The notes beneath the pieces are model-generated. The model ran no database searches and had not been told where the DNA came from. It saw only the letters and a list, made by a program, of their open reading frames with translations. Of a DNA stretch of 64,000 nt, positions 13,937 to 23,398 are shown piece by piece (within the stretch, counting starts at the first letter, position 1; each line of letters begins with the position of its first letter). This stretch comes from Lederbergia citrea (GTDB taxonomy: Bacteria; Bacillota; Bacilli; Bacillales; Bacillaceae_C), in NCBI RefSeq assembly GCF_018343525.1, contig NZ_JAGYPH010000001.1, positions 1,369,778-1,433,777 of the forward strand. The letters run 5' to 3'. A program made the translations under genes and the position numbers.

Positions 13937-16696
13937 TCAAGAATATTCCCTTACTACTTCTGCACACCGTAGACAAAGTGTCGGATGTTCGCTATCCTTC
14001 CCTACTTCAGGAGTGACAACCCAGCATCTCTCGCATGTTTCACCTTCAGCTTTTTCTACGACAATTGCAGCATGATCAAGCTTTAGTGCATGCGCTGGAG
14101 CAGTCTCAATTGAACCGGCAACTTCAAAGCCTGAAACAATAAATAATTGCTTCATACTTTCTGACAAGCTATCAAGTAATGCCCTTGTATCATCATTGAC
14201 ATACAATGTTACTTTAGCTGTCAATGATTTACCGATGACTTTTTCATTCCGTGCTTCTTCCAATGCTTTTAACACGTCATCACGAAGTTGTAAAAATGCA
14301 CTCCATTTTTCCTCAAGTTGTTCAGCATTTTCAAATGTTTGATATGCTGGCATGTCAGTTAGCTGGATGCTTTCTTCCTCAACACCCGGTGTAAACGACC
14401 ATACTTCATCGGCCGTATGCGGAAGAATAGGCGCAAGTAATTTGGCCAGTGTAATGACACTTTCATACATTACAGTTTGCATTGCTCTACGCTCATAATG
14501 GTTTTTAGACTCGATATATAGCACATCTTTCGCAAAATCCATATAGAATGAGCTTAACTCCAATGTACAGAAATTGTTAACAGCGTGATAAATATTTGCA
14601 AACTCAAAGTTTTCATATGAACTTTTCACTTCTTTAATCAATCTGTTCAATCTTACAAGCATGAACTGGTCAACTTCTCTTAGCTTTTCATATTGAATCG
14701 CATCTTGTTCAGGAGTAAAATCGGCCAAGTTGCCAAGCAGGAAGCGAAAAGTATTTCGGATTTTCCGATAAACTTCACTTACTTGCTTCAAGATTGCATC
14801 CGATACACGGACATCTGCCTGATAGTCAACAGATGCCACCCATAGCCGGATAATTTCAGCTCCTAGCTGATTTGTAACCTTACTTGGAACAATGACGTTT
14901 CCAAGTGATTTACTCATCTTTCTACCTTCGCCATCTAGGACAAACCCGTGGCTTAAAACACCTTTATATGGTGCTTTACCTGTAACGGCAACAGCCGTAG
15001 TTAATGAAGAGTTAAACCAACCGCGATATTGATCAGATCCTTCCAAATACAAATCAGCAGGTCGTTGTAAATCTTCACGCTCTAAAAGCACACCTTGATG
15101 CGAAGATCCAGAGTCAAACCAAACATCCATAATATCAGTTTCTTTAGTAAAGACACCGTTCGGACTGCCTGGATGTTCGAAGCCTTCAGGTAGTAGCTCA
15201 GAAGCTTCTTTCTCGAACCAAATATTTGACCCATGCTCTCGGAAAAGGCTTGATACATGTGCAATTGTCTCATCTGTAATAATTGGCTCGCCATCTTCTG
15301 CATAAAATACAGGAATTGGCACTCCCCACACACGCTGCCTTGAAATGCACCAGTCACCGCGGTCTCTCACCATATTGAAAAGCCTTGTTTCTCCCCAATT
15401 TGGAACCCATTTTACTTCCTTGACCGCTTCTAAAAGCTCAGAACGAAAATCTTTGATTGAAGCAAACCATTGGGAAGTTGCCCGGAAAATTACGGGTTTC
15501 TTTGTTCGCCAATCATGTGGATACGAGTGGGTAATAAATTCAAGTTTCAGTAATGCACCTGTCTCTTCCAATTTCTCAGTAATTGGCTTGTTCGCAGCAT
15601 CATAAAACAATCCTTCAAATCCTGGTGCTTCCGCTGTCATATGTCCCCGATCATCAACAGGACAAAGAACATCTAAATCATATTTCTGGCCAACGTGGAA
15701 ATCGTCTTCCCCATGTCCGGGCGCCGTATGGACACAGCCAGTACCGGAGTCAACCGTGACGTGTTCCCCTAAAACAACAAGGGAATTACGCTCATAAAAC
15801 GGATGCTTCGCAACAATTTTTTCTAACTCCGCACCCTTAATTGTTTGTACTGTCTCTACCTCTTCCCAGCCCAGAACTGTTTTAACTTCTTCAAGTAATG
15901 ATTCTGCTACTACATATTTTTTTCCTTGAGCTGTAACAACAGAATAATTCAAATCAGGGTGGACAGCAATGGCAAGGTTTGCTGGAATAGTCCATGGAGT
16001 TGTCGTCCAAATAATAAACTTTGTACCAGCATCTAAAACTCCTTTACCATCAACTGTGTCAAATGCAACATAAATAGATGGAGAACGTTTATCTTTATAT
16101 TCAATTTCAGCCTCCGCAAGTGCAGATTCACTAGAAGGCGACCAATAAACTGGCTTTTTCCCTTTATAAATATAGCCTTTTTTCGCCATCTCACCGAAAA
16201 CTTGAATTTGCTGCGCTTCGTACTCCGGCTTCAATGTAATATAAGGATTTTCCCAATCGCCTCTTACACCAAGTCGTTTAAATTCTGTCCGTTGATTATC
16301 AATTTGCTCATATGCATATTTAGCGCATAGTTCTCTAAACTCAGCTACGGTCATTTCTTTACGTTTAACACCTTTATTAGCAAGCGCTTGTTCAATCGGA
16401 AGTCCGTGTGTATCCCATCCAGGAACGTACGGTGCACAATAGCCACTCATTGATTTATAACGAACAATAAAATCCTTTAATGTTTTATTCAGTGCATGGC
16501 CCATATGAAGATCACCATTTGCATATGGAGGACCATCATGCAAAATAAAAAGCGGCTTTCCTTTTGTATGTTCTTGTACTTTTCGATAAATATCCTGTTC
16601 TTCCCAGCGAGCTTGAATTTCCGGTTCTTTTTTCGGTAAATTCCCTCGCATTGGAAATTCTGTTTTTGGCATTAATAATGTATCTTTGTAATCCAT
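13937..16696 (-). CDS. ileS: Isoleucyl-tRNA synthetase
   Basis: Charges tRNA-Ile. 919 aa, class I synthetase. The HIGH-type motif is in [16 protein letters not shown] near residue 60, the editing (CP1) domain lies in the middle, [10 protein letters not shown] is near residue 595, and there is a C-terminal zinc finger with CERC and CLRC pairs. The ATG at 16696 ([18 protein letters not shown]) has AGGAGG 8 nt upstream; the open frame further upstream is T-box leader. It is regulated by that T-box. Confidence 0.97.
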   Translation of the reverse strand: MDYKDTLLMPKTEFPMRGNLPKKEPEIQARWEEQDIYRKVQEHTKGKPLFILHDGPPYANGDLHMGHALNKTLKDFIVRYKSMSGYCAPYVPGWDTHGLPIEQALANKGVKRKEMTVAEFRELCAKYAYEQIDNQRTEFKRLGVRGDWENPYITLKPEYEAQQIQVFGEMAKKGYIYKGKKPVYWSPSSESALAEAEIEYKDKRSPSIYVAFDTVDGKGVLDAGTKFIIWTTTPWTIPANLAIAVHPDLNYSVVTAQGKKYVVAESLLEEVKTVLGWEEVETVQTIKGAELEKIVAKHPFYERNSLVVLGEHVTVDSGTGCVHTAPGHGEDDFHVGQKYDLDVLCPVDDRGHMTAEAPGFEGLFYDAANKPITEKLEETGALLKLEFITHSYPHDWRTKKPVIFRATSQWFASIKDFRSELLEAVKEVKWVPNWGETRLFNMVRDRGDWCISRQRVWGVPIPVFYAEDGEPIITDETIAHVSSLFREHGSNIWFEKEASELLPEGFEHPGSPNGVFTKETDIMDVWFDSGSSHQGVLLEREDLQRPADLYLEGSDQYRGWFNSSLTTAVAVTGKAPYKGVLSHGFVLDGEGRKMSKSLGNVIVPSKVTNQLGAEIIRLWVASVDYQADVRVSDAILKQVSEVYRKIRNTFRFLLGNLADFTPEQDAIQYEKLREVDQFMLVRLNRLIKEVKSSYENFEFANIYHAVNNFCTLELSSFYMDFAKDVLYIESKNHYERRAMQTVMYESVITLAKLLAPILPHTADEVWSFTPGVEEESIQLTDMPAYQTFENAEQLEEKWSAFLQLRDDVLKALEEARNEKVIGKSLTAKVTLYVNDDTRALLDSLSESMKQLFIVSGFEVAGSIETAPAHALKLDHAAIVVEKAEGETCERCWVVTPEVGKDSEHPTLCLRCAEVVREYS

Positions 16697-16718
16697 AACG
16701 TCTTCCTCCTTTTTGATT

Positions 16719-16995
16719 AAAAAAAATAACCTTCTCATCCCCAAAAAAGGGACGAGAAGGTTATATTCCCGCGGTACCACCCACATAGGCAACTCCAAAA
16801 ATGGCTCATTGCCCGCTCAGTTCCGTATCGTGGATAGGCCGCTATCATCTACTTACAACTAGCTTTCGAGTCAAGAACTCAAGGGTGATCTTCCATTTCT
16901 CACCTATTCCAGGCTTTCACCTTTCCTGGATCGCTGAATATTTAATAGGCATATGAGAAGTGTACTGTCCCCGTCATCATTTAATTATTTAAAAT
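16719..16995 (-). ncRNA. T-box riboswitch controlling ileS (isoleucine specifier)
   Basis: The minus-strand leader shows a stem I with AGCGA and GGTGAAAGCC-type distal elements. The specifier region GAAGATCACCC places the Ile codon ATC at 16887-16889. The conserved T-box TGGGTGGTACCGCGG is at 16769-16784. A terminator follows (CCTTCTCGTCCC with its partner, then a T-run, 16719-16763). Uncharged tRNA-Ile pairs with the specifier and T-box and favours the antiterminator. Confidence 0.95.
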
Positions 16996-17002
16996 ATATT
17001 CC

Positions 17003-17032
17003 ATTATATGTGAGTGCTTATTACTTCGTCAA
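17003..17032 (-). promoter_or_regulatory. Sigma-A promoter of the ileS T-box transcript
   Basis: TTGACG (17027-17032) and TATAAT (17003-17008) on the minus strand with an 18-nt spacer, placed just after the divIVA stop codon. Confidence 0.85.
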
Positions 17033-17034
17033 GA

Positions 17035-17544
17035 CTACTCTTCAACTTCATGGAGAGCTTTTAGCTCTGTTGTATCCACTTCATAGTCCATTAAGTGGTC
17101 CCAATCATCATTACTAATCAGATCTAATTGCGCCTCAATCAACATTTTAAACCTTGTTCTAAACACTTTGGATTGCTTCTTCAAATCTTCAATTTCCATC
17201 GCAATTTTTCTTGCCTTAGATAATGACTCATTAACAATTCTGTCAGCATTTTTTTCTGCTTCCCTAATAATGAGCTTCGCTTCCTTTTGGGCATTTCCTC
17301 TTACTTCTTCAGCTGCCTCTTGTGCTACAACAATAGATTTGTGCAGTGTATCCTCAATTGTACTGAAATGTCCTAGACGCTCATTCTGCGAAGTCAATTT
17401 GTCTTCCAGTTCTTTTTTCTCACGGATTAATAACTCAAAGTCTTTAATTACCTGATCAAGGAACTCATTAACTTCATCTTCATCATAACCACGGAATCCT
17501 CTGCTGAATTCTTTATTATGTATATCAACTGGCGTTAACGGCAT
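17035..17544 (-). CDS. divIVA: DivIVA, cell-pole and septum scaffold protein
   Basis: 169-aa coiled-coil protein that recognises negatively curved membrane at poles and septa, recruits the Min system and, during sporulation, helps anchor the chromosome. The N-terminal MPLTPVDIHNKEFSRGFRGY is the lipid-binding crossed-loop region; the rest (about 30-150) is heptad-rich coiled coil. The second of two adjacent ATGs (17544) was chosen: it matches the family N-terminus and has GGAGG 7 nt upstream. It is the last gene of the ylm group before ileS. Confidence 0.95.
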   Translation of the reverse strand: MPLTPVDIHNKEFSRGFRGYDEDEVNEFLDQVIKDFELLIREKKELEDKLTSQNERLGHFSTIEDTLHKSIVVAQEAAEEVRGNAQKEAKLIIREAEKNADRIVNESLSKARKIAMEIEDLKKQSKVFRTRFKMLIEAQLDLISNDDWDHLMDYEVDTTELKALHEVEE

Positions 17545-17633
17545 CATGCCACCTCCACTGCTCATCTTTCTATTAACCATATTATACAGAATTTCGACTG
17601 GTAATGGCGCGATTCTGTAAATTTTTTAAAATT

Positions 17634-18410
17634 TTATTTCAAAATACCTAATTTAATTCGTAATTTGTCTTTTTTAGTCTTACCTTGAATTTCTAATAAA
17701 TTGCATCTACCTAGCCCCCTTGCGGAAAGTACATCACCTTCAGCACAGTCAAAGGAGGGGCGCTCCACTATTTCCCAATTTACTTTTACATGGCCTTGTT
17801 GGACGAGATTCTGTGCTTTTTGCCTTGAAATATTATAGGCAGCAGCTAAAATAACATCAAGACGTAAAGAACTAGCCGTTGTCTCAATTTCTCTTAATTT
17901 TTCATCTGAGAATACAGCCTCAGTTATCTTTTGTTTATTAATAGAAACCTTTGCCTTTCCAATTTGATTCAATTCAAGAGTGACAAAATCTGCAACTTCT
18001 TTTGCCATAAAAAATTGAATTCTGTCACCGCTAATAATAATATCACCAAATTTTTCCCTTTTTAATCCTAAGGACATGATTGATCCAAGGACCATTCGAT
18101 GGTCAAGTTGAATAAATTTTTTCGGATAATGAATTTCATAAAGTCCTAGTCGAAAATCATCGGTTTCGGGTTGAAAGTATTCAGGGAAAATTAGAGCCCT
18201 TTTCCGTTCGCAACGATCTGTCCCCCCAAAAAACTTACAACTTATGTTCCCTTGATCGCCAATAATCGAACTAAGTATAAATTGCTGACGTGGATCTAAA
18301 AAGTCGGTTAACTTATCCGCGTATGCATCTTCTACGTATTGCCGCCAGCCTGTCACTTGATCGATAAATTCTTTTTCTTCCGGCCGAAAATGCTGATAGA
18401 TGACAGACAT
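17634..18410 (-). CDS. ylmH: YlmH, S4-domain RNA-binding protein
   Basis: 258 aa. An N-terminal YlmH-specific region (FRPEEKEFIDQV) is followed by a C-terminal S4 RNA-binding domain (LRLDVILAAAYNISRQKAQNLVQQGHVKVNW, given here only as the 180-215 region). YlmH binds 50S-peptidyl-tRNA complexes and has been linked to ribosome-associated quality control as a functional relative of RqcP. rqcH in the same window makes the functional link notable. Start ATG at 18410 has GGAG about 9 nt upstream. It lies between ylmG and divIVA as in B. subtilis. Confidence 0.92.
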   Translation of the reverse strand: MSVIYQHFRPEEKEFIDQVTGWRQYVEDAYADKLTDFLDPRQQFILSSIIGDQGNISCKFFGGTDRCERKRALIFPEYFQPETDDFRLGLYEIHYPKKFIQLDHRMVLGSIMSLGLKREKFGDIIISGDRIQFFMAKEVADFVTLELNQIGKAKVSINKQKITEAVFSDEKLREIETTASSLRLDVILAAAYNISRQKAQNLVQQGHVKVNWEIVERPSFDCAEGDVLSARGLGRCNLLEIQGKTKKDKLRIKLGILK

Positions 18411-18442
18411 TTAATTCAACTCCATAAAAACCAATAATACTT

Positions 18443-18706
18443 TTACCCAATCCAATGTGATATTTGATACAAACCATTCGTTGCCAGCCTCAAAACGAAA
18501 AAGGCGACTATTGGTGAAATGTCAATCATTCCAAGCGGCGGAACAATTCTTCGAAATGGTTCAAGATATGGTTCGCAAATTCGTGCTAAAAATTGGCCAA
18601 TGGCGGATTCCCTTGCATTCGGAAACCAACCCATTAAAATGTAAATAATGAGCGCCCATGTGTAATAAGTAATAAATGTTGCAATGATGCTTACAATCAT
18701 ATTCAT
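18443..18706 (-). CDS. ylmG: YggT-family membrane protein YlmG
   Basis: About 87 aa with two hydrophobic segments and the YggT signature [21 protein letters not shown] then [12 protein letters not shown] (shown in parts). The role is not settled; it clusters with sepF and divIVA across Firmicutes and is thought to act in membrane or septum organisation. The start is uncertain: a GTG at 18721 (overlapping sepF), ATG 18706 and ATG 18700 are in frame. I chose 18706, which has GAGGTGG about 11 nt upstream. Confidence 0.85.
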   Translation of the reverse strand: MNMIVSIIATFITYYTWALIIYILMGWFPNARESAIGQFLARICEPYLEPFRRIVPPLGMIDISPIVAFFVLRLATNGLYQISHWIG

Positions 18707-18711
18707 CCTGC

Positions 18712-19158
18712 TTATGTCCACCTCGTATCATGATAATCGTTTTCTTCCATCAATTCCGATATATTACCGGATACTTCCACGTTATCCGGCGTGCATAAAA
18801 ATATATCTCTCCCGACACGTTGGATGTCCCCACCAATTGAATAAACCGCTCCACTTAAAAAATCAACAATCCTAACAGCCTGGTCATGCTGAATTCTTTG
18901 TAAATTTACTAATACAGCGCGGCGATTGACTAAATGGTCAGCAACCTCTTGTGCTTCCGCATACACCCTAGGTTCAATCAAAATCACTTTCGAAGATTTT
19001 TGCACACTTTGTAGGCTGACTACATTTTGTTTGCGGTTTACTGCTGGAGCCATTTCCTGATCCGCTGATGATTCCTTTACCATCTTTTCTTCCTCTTCAT
19101 ACTCATCATACTCATCTTCGAGTAGAAAAAAATTTTTAAACTTCGATTTAATACCCAT
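18712..19158 (-). CDS. sepF: SepF, FtsZ-binding cell division protein
   Basis: 148 aa. An N-terminal amphipathic helix ([16 protein letters not shown]) is the membrane anchor, followed by an acidic linker and the DUF552 core ([48 protein letters not shown]). SepF bundles FtsZ polymers and tethers them to the membrane alongside FtsA. AAAGGAGG precedes the ATG. The stop lies next to the ylmG start. Confidence 0.95.
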   Translation of the reverse strand: MGIKSKFKNFFLLEDEYDEYEEEEKMVKESSADQEMAPAVNRKQNVVSLQSVQKSSKVILIEPRVYAEAQEVADHLVNRRAVLVNLQRIQHDQAVRIVDFLSGAVYSIGGDIQRVGRDIFLCTPDNVEVSGNISELMEENDYHDTRWT

Positions 19159-19175
19159 AATGTTACCTCCTTTAA

Positions 19176-19847
19176 TTATTCTCCAACAAGGGCAGTTCCA
19201 ATACGAACGAATGTAGCCCCTTCCTCTATGGCAATCATATAATCATTTGACATGCCCATTGATAATTCTTTACATGGAGCATGGTGCAAGCTTAAGTTTT
19301 CGACTTCTGTTTGTAGGTCTTTTAAACGTCTAAAACAGTTACGCAGTATATTTTCTTCATTTGTATTCGGAGCCATTGTCATTAAGCCCACTACGAGAAT
19401 GTGCGGATATTCCTTAAGCTCATTGATAAATTTTATCGCTTCATCTGGTTTAAGACCCTGCTTAGATTCCTCACCAGAAGTATTTATTTGAACAAAACAT
19501 TTTATTTGCCTATTTGCTCGCTTATTAATCTCTTTTGCTAAAGAATGCCTGTCCAACGAGTGGATATATGTAACCTTATCAATGATATTTTTCACTTTAC
19601 GTGTTTGAAGATTGCCAATAAAATGCCATACTGGCCTGTCTCCCAATCTATCCCATTTGGCAGCCAGGCCCTCATCCCTATTCTCGCCAAAATGTATGAT
19701 ACCAGCATCTAGTGCTTCTAATGCTCGTTCTTCGGAAACATATTTTGTCACAGCAATTACGGTCACTTCTTCAGGACTTCTAGCTGACCTGTTGCATGCT
19801 GAGACAATATTACTTTTAACTAGAGAAAATTTTTGCTCCACCTTCAT
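19176..19847 (-). CDS. ylmE: YggS/PLPBP-family PLP homeostasis protein YlmE
   Basis: 223 aa single-domain PLP-binding TIM-barrel protein with the lysine motif [15 protein letters not shown] (about 29-43), [19 protein letters not shown] and the C-terminal [26 protein letters not shown] segment (in parts). This family buffers pyridoxal phosphate and affects amino acid pools. It precedes sepF in the ylm operon. The ylmD (multicopper-like) gene that precedes ylmE in B. subtilis is absent here. Start ATG 19847 has AGGAG upstream. Confidence 0.92.
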   Translation of the reverse strand: MKVEQKFSLVKSNIVSACNRSARSPEEVTVIAVTKYVSEERALEALDAGIIHFGENRDEGLAAKWDRLGDRPVWHFIGNLQTRKVKNIIDKVTYIHSLDRHSLAKEINKRANRQIKCFVQINTSGEESKQGLKPDEAIKFINELKEYPHILVVGLMTMAPNTNEENILRNCFRRLKDLQTEVENLSLHHAPCKELSMGMSNDYMIAIEEGATFVRIGTALVGE

Positions 19848-19939
19848 GAATCAAAACTCCTATTATAAGTTTGTCAAATTTACGGGAAAAGATATTTTCT
19901 CTAGTGTACCATAAAAGACTGTTGTCGGATAATGAAATA

Positions 19940-20215
19940 TCATTCTTTCGGAACGCCGAGCTGCTGTTGGACATATTGGTGCGCATTATGCCTGACAAGA
20001 ATAACGTCCGTGCCTATTTTCACAATTTGATTCCAAGGAATAATGATTTCTTCTTCTTTGCCAAAAAAGCCAAGTAGCTTTCCTGAATATCCAATAATAA
20101 TTGTCTCAATTTTGCCTGTTTCAAGATTGATTTCAATATCTCCAATGTTTCCTAACTTTTTACCATCAGAAATATTAACTACATCTTTAATTTGAAATTC
20201 CGAAATTCTAACCAT
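19940..20215 (-). CDS. ylmC: PRC-barrel protein YlmC/YmxH family
   Basis: 91 aa consisting of one PRC-barrel domain (RISEFQIKDVVNISDGKKLG, then GDIEINLETGKIETIIIGY). YlmC/YmxH proteins are small, sporulation-associated proteins of unknown biochemical role. Placed between sigG and the ylm genes. The end of sigG and a long hairpin lie upstream. Confidence 0.85.
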   Translation of the reverse strand: MVRISEFQIKDVVNISDGKKLGNIGDIEINLETGKIETIIIGYSGKLLGFFGKEEEIIIPWNQIVKIGTDVILVRHNAHQYVQQQLGVPKE

Positions 20216-20305
20216 TGTTTATTCCTCACCTTCTTTGCATACTATTCTTACTAACTATATGTATGCAAGGTAGGCCTCTTTTACAATGATAAGAAGTTTA
20301 AAATT

Positions 20306-20353
20306 TAAGAGCTCGATTCCTTGCAAGTAACTATTGCAAGGAATCAAGCTCTT
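20306..20353 (-). terminator. Long hairpin at the end of sigG
   Basis: TAAGAGCTTGATTCCTTGCA and its near-complete complement form a 20-bp stem overlapping the sigG stop codon. The downstream T-content is modest (AAATTTT), so it may be a terminator or an mRNA-stabilising end. Confidence 0.6.
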
Positions 20354-21128
20354 ATTGAATATTTTTATTCATTTGTTTAATAGCAGCTTTTTCAAGTCTT
20401 GAAACTTGAGCTTGAGAAATTCCGATTTCTTCAGCAACTTCCATTTGTGTTTTTCCTTGAAAGAATCGTTTGCGAATAATCATTTTTTCTCTGTCATTTA
20501 ATCTCTGCAATCCATCTTGCAGTGCGATTTCTTCGATCCATTGCGTGTCACGGGTTTTCTCATCACTCAATTGATCCATAACAAAGATTGGGTCTCCACC
20601 ATCATTATATATAGGTTCAAACAAAGATACAGGATCTTGAATTGCATCAAGAGCAAATACTACTTCTTCATGGGGAATGTCTAGTTCCTTTGCGATTTCC
20701 TCTGCAGTAGGTTCACGTGAAGTTTTCGCCATCAAACGTTCACGGACATGCAATGCTTTATAAGCTATATCCCGCAGTGATCTTGAAACACGGATTGGGT
20801 TATTATCTCTTAAGTAGCGTCTAATTTCGCCAATGATCATAGGTACCGCATATGTTGAAAAACGAACATTTTGGCTTAAGTCAAAATTATCGATGGATTT
20901 CATTAATCCAATACATCCTACCTGGAATAAGTCATCGACATATTCTCCCCTATTGTTAAAACGCTGTATAACACTCAAAACAAGTCTTAAATTTCCATTT
21001 ACTAATTTTTCTCTTGCCATTAGATCCCCTTGATGCATTTGCCTTAAAAGTTCCCGCATTTCTTCATTTTTTAGGACAGGGAGCTTAGAAGTATCGACAC
21101 CGCATATTTCCACTTTATTTCGCTTCAA
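20352..21128 (-). CDS. sigG: RNA polymerase sigma-G factor, late forespore
   Basis: 258 aa, nearly the same as B. subtilis SigG (IEEIALQDG, RFFQGKTQMEVAEEIGISQ, NNRGEYVDDLFQVGCIGLMK in parts). Region 2 (about 60-125), region 3 (about 130-190) and region 4 with its helix-turn-helix (about 200-256) are complete. It directs late forespore genes after engulfment. The start is TTG at 21128: the N-terminus KRNKVEICGVDTSKLPVL fits the family and AAGGAGG is upstream. That Shine-Dalgarno lies in a small hairpin, a layout that would damp translation. It has its own sigma-F/sigma-G promoter. Confidence 0.96.
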   Translation of the reverse strand: MKRNKVEICGVDTSKLPVLKNEEMRELLRQMHQGDLMAREKLVNGNLRLVLSVIQRFNNRGEYVDDLFQVGCIGLMKSIDNFDLSQNVRFSTYAVPMIIGEIRRYLRDNNPIRVSRSLRDIAYKALHVRERLMAKTSREPTAEEIAKELDIPHEEVVFALDAIQDPVSLFEPIYNDGGDPIFVMDQLSDEKTRDTQWIEEIALQDGLQRLNDREKMIIRKRFFQGKTQMEVAEEIGISQAQVSRLEKAAIKQMNKNIQ

Positions 21129-21134
21129 GTTTTT

Positions 21135-21147
21135 CCCTCCTTGCAGG
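21135..21147 (-). promoter_or_regulatory. Hairpin sequestering the sigG ribosome binding site
   Basis: On the minus strand CTCCT-GCA-AGGAG forms a 5-bp stem with a 3-nt loop that buries the AGGAG of the sigG Shine-Dalgarno, a few bases before the TTG start. Confidence 0.6.
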
Positions 21148-21165
21148 AGCTGCTGTACAAAATTA

Positions 21166-21193
21166 AGTATCTCCGCAGAGGGAAAATCTATGC
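21166..21193 (-). promoter_or_regulatory. Sigma-F/sigma-G promoter of sigG
   Basis: GCATA (-35, 21189-21193), a 14-nt spacer and GGAGATACT (-10, 21166-21174) fit the sigma-F/G consensus G-y-A-T-A N14-15 G-G-n-n-A-n-A-n-T. It would start transcription in the forespore with sigma-F and then by sigma-G autoregulation. Confidence 0.85.
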
Positions 21194-21282
21194 ATTTCGT
21201 TTTTCTTTATATGGCTTTCAATTATGAGATATTATATGGAACATCAGGCTTTTAGCACTATTTTTGTTTATTAAATATTTTT

Positions 21283-22002
21283 TCAAACCATTTTATTAAA
21301 TTCTTTTCTCAATCTTTTGATAATGCGTTTTTCCAGTCGAGAAATATAAGATTGGGAAATTCCAAGCATATCAGCTACATCCTTTTGGGTTTTTTCTTCA
21401 CCGCCAGTAAGGCCAAATCTAAGCTCCATTATCTGCTTCTCGCGATCGGATAATTTTCGCAGTGCAGTAGACAATAGTTTCTTGTCGACGTTTGCTTCAA
21501 GATTTTTTGTAATAATATCATCATCTGTTCCAAGGACATCAGAAAGCAATAACTCATTTCCATCCCAATCGATGTTTAATGGTTCATCAAAGGAGACTTC
21601 AGATCTTGTTTTATTATTCCTTCGTAAATACATAAGAATTTCATTTTCAATACATCGCGACGCATATGTAGCAAGCTTAATTTTTTTCTCCGGATTAAAC
21701 GTATTCACTGCTTTTATTAATCCAATTGTTCCGATGCTAATTAAATCTTCAATATTGATGCCAGTATTTTCAAATTTTCTAGCAATGTATACAACAAGTC
21801 GTAAGTTTCTTTCGATTAAAATCGACCTGGCCGTTTTATCACCATTAGGCAGTTTATTTAAGAGAATTTCTTCTTCATCTTTAGAAAGGGGTGGAGGTAA
21901 AGCTTCGCTGCCACCAATATAAAAAATTTCATCCGATTTTAAACCAATTTTCATTAGGAACCGATACCAATAATAACGTATTTGCAGCCATATTTTCTTC
22001 AT
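21283..22002 (-). CDS. sigE: RNA polymerase sigma-E factor, pro-form (mother cell)
   Basis: 239 aa pro-sigma-E. The first roughly 27-29 residues ([20 protein letters not shown]) form the membrane-associated pro-sequence removed by SpoIIGA. Regions 2 to 4 follow, with [27 protein letters not shown] (in parts) and the region 4 motif [20 protein letters not shown]. It controls early mother-cell genes. The gene is 51 nt downstream of spoIIGA, with GGGAGGA before the ATG. Confidence 0.97.
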   Translation of the reverse strand: MKKIWLQIRYYWYRFLMKIGLKSDEIFYIGGSEALPPPLSKDEEEILLNKLPNGDKTARSILIERNLRLVVYIARKFENTGINIEDLISIGTIGLIKAVNTFNPEKKIKLATYASRCIENEILMYLRRNNKTRSEVSFDEPLNIDWDGNELLLSDVLGTDDDIITKNLEANVDKKLLSTALRKLSDREKQIMELRFGLTGGEEKTQKDVADMLGISQSYISRLEKRIIKRLRKEFNKMV

Positions 22003-22053
22003 AACAATTTCCTCCCTCCAAAATAGTTATCCCTTTCCACGAAAGTTTCATTT

Positions 22054-22980
22054 TTAAGATGCCGATTGAGTAATGCTTCCGGATGCCATATGAGGGTGGA
22101 TAATACAATGAAAGCTCCCATCACTTGATAAGATTTGATCTGTAAATACAACAAAAGCTTTTTTTTCATTTTCCTTCCCATTCCCGTCTCGTAAAGCGAT
22201 AAAATCTGGTTTAAAAGCACAGAGAAGTTGATTATTACGCCCTAGAGTTTTAGCTGGTATGAGCCGCAAAGCACTGCTCCACTTTGACGGGAGCGCTGCA
22301 ACTACTTCGTAAGTATCATTTTTATCCTCTGTCAATAATAAAACTTCTTTTGGGAGCAAGTCTTTTATCGTGTGTACAGAAACAATCATGACAGGTGTTT
22401 TGGAAATGGGATCATATAATTGATTACCACTATCAATGAGTCCTTTTAACTGGAAAACGGATCCGTTTATTTTAATGGTAACATCAGTAAGTACTTCATA
22501 TTGGATATTAGAGATTGTAATGCCATCGATTCTTCGTTTAGAAAAATGCCAGGCAACGGGGAATGCACCTATTAAAAAAAGCCAACTGATAGGATCTCCA
22601 TATCCACGGACACTTTCCAGTAATACTGTAGATCTTAGTTCCAAATCAAAGGTGAGAAAATAATGCGTGCCAAGTAATATCCCGCCCATTAGAAATGTCG
22701 CAAAATAAAAAGTAAATAAACCTGAAAAAAAGTATGAGAGCTTCTTAAATCCAAAGGCTGTTAAAACCATGCCAATTGAAATTATTGCTTTGGCCAGAGG
22801 TTGTGATGCAATTGTAGAGTAAGGAGTGACTGCAAGTATGATAAGAAGTGAACCTAAAAAACCTCCAAGAAACAATCTGATAGGATGGGTGGATCTTTTC
22901 AAATAGATAGACGTCGTCCATAATAAGAGGCTGTCCACAAGTAGGTTCAAGAGCCAGATAATATCCAAGTATACAACCAA
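22054..22980 (-). CDS. spoIIGA: SpoIIGA, sporulation sigma-E processing peptidase
   Basis: 308 aa. Five N-terminal membrane segments (about 1-155) are followed by a soluble protease-like domain with the Asp-protease motif LKGLIDSGNQLYDP (about 180-193). It receives the SpoIIR signal from the forespore and cleaves pro-SigE at the septum. The start is TTG at 22980, giving (M)VVYLDIIWLLN as in B. subtilis, with GGGGGAGG upstream. It is in operon with sigE. The leader contains a MITE-like insertion (23090-23188). Confidence 0.95.
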   Translation of the reverse strand: MVVYLDIIWLLNLLVDSLLLWTTSIYLKRSTHPIRLFLGGFLGSLLIILAVTPYSTIASQPLAKAIISIGMVLTAFGFKKLSYFFSGLFTFYFATFLMGGILLGTHYFLTFDLELRSTVLLESVRGYGDPISWLFLIGAFPVAWHFSKRRIDGITISNIQYEVLTDVTIKINGSVFQLKGLIDSGNQLYDPISKTPVMIVSVHTIKDLLPKEVLLLTEDKNDTYEVVAALPSKWSSALRLIPAKTLGRNNQLLCAFKPDFIALRDGNGKENEKKAFVVFTDQILSSDGSFHCIIHPHMASGSITQSAS

Positions 22981-23089
22981 GCAAACCTCCCCCTATTATC
23001 AAATTCGCCTTGGCGTATTTGCGCCCAGATTTTTACCTTAGCTTGCTCGATAAATTCCTCTAAAAAATCTAAAGGCTCGCCGGAGGCTC
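22981..23089. other. spoIIGA leader, proximal part, no clear gene
   Basis: On the minus strand one frame is open through this stretch and into spoIIGA (fragments LDFLEEFIEQAKVKIW and AQIRQGEF), but no start codon or family is recognisable. A small GGCG/CGCC hairpin lies at about 23008-23021. It could be leader RNA or the tail of a lost gene. Confidence 0.3.
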
Positions 23090-23188
23090 TAACTTTATTC
23101 AGCCTGGGGTTGAACCCCCATTGAATTGGATATCTGTTTCGTCATCTGACCACTTATCGAAATAGGAAGCTTTTGCTGAATAAAGTTA
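23090..23188. mobile_element. 99-bp MITE-like element with 14-bp perfect terminal inverted repeats
   Basis: TAACTTTATTCAGC at 23090-23103 is repeated in exact inverted form at 23175-23188. If the outer TA pairs are the target duplication, this resembles Tc1/mariner/IS630-type miniature elements. The interior has a second small hairpin (GGGGTTGAACCCC) and no open frame of note. Confidence 0.6.
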
Positions 23189-23225
23189 AAATTACGCAGC
23201 CTATGCCAATTCCTTATTATTTAGA

Positions 23226-23258
23226 AGTATAGTCCACAAGCTCTTTAGATTGTGTCAG
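23226..23258 (-). promoter_or_regulatory. Possible spoIIG promoter with long spacer
   Basis: CTGACA (23253-23258) and TATACT (23226-23231) on the minus strand are separated by 21 nt. In B. subtilis the Spo0A-activated spoIIG promoter has an unusually long, 22-bp spacer. A TTCGAA-containing, imperfect 0A-box-like site lies upstream. This is tentative. Confidence 0.35.
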
Positions 23259-23348
23259 TTTCTGTAATGGAAAATATAGAAGTTTTCACCATTTAATTCG
23301 AAGTTTGTCTAATCTAAGCGATATAAAAAAAAGCGCAAGCTAGACAAC

Positions 23349-23387
23349 AAAAAGAAGCTGTCCCAGATGATGCGTTGGGACAGCTTC
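23349..23387 (-). terminator. Terminator after ftsZ
   Basis: GAAGCTGTCCCA, a 10-nt loop and its perfect complement, then TTTTTG on the minus strand, 12 nt after the ftsZ stop. Confidence 0.9.
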
Positions 23388-23398
23388 TAAATAAATGA

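Noticed and set aside
19865-19885. TTGACA followed by TATAAT before ylmE (minus strand)
   Set aside because: The two hexamers are only 5 nt apart, so they cannot form one promoter.
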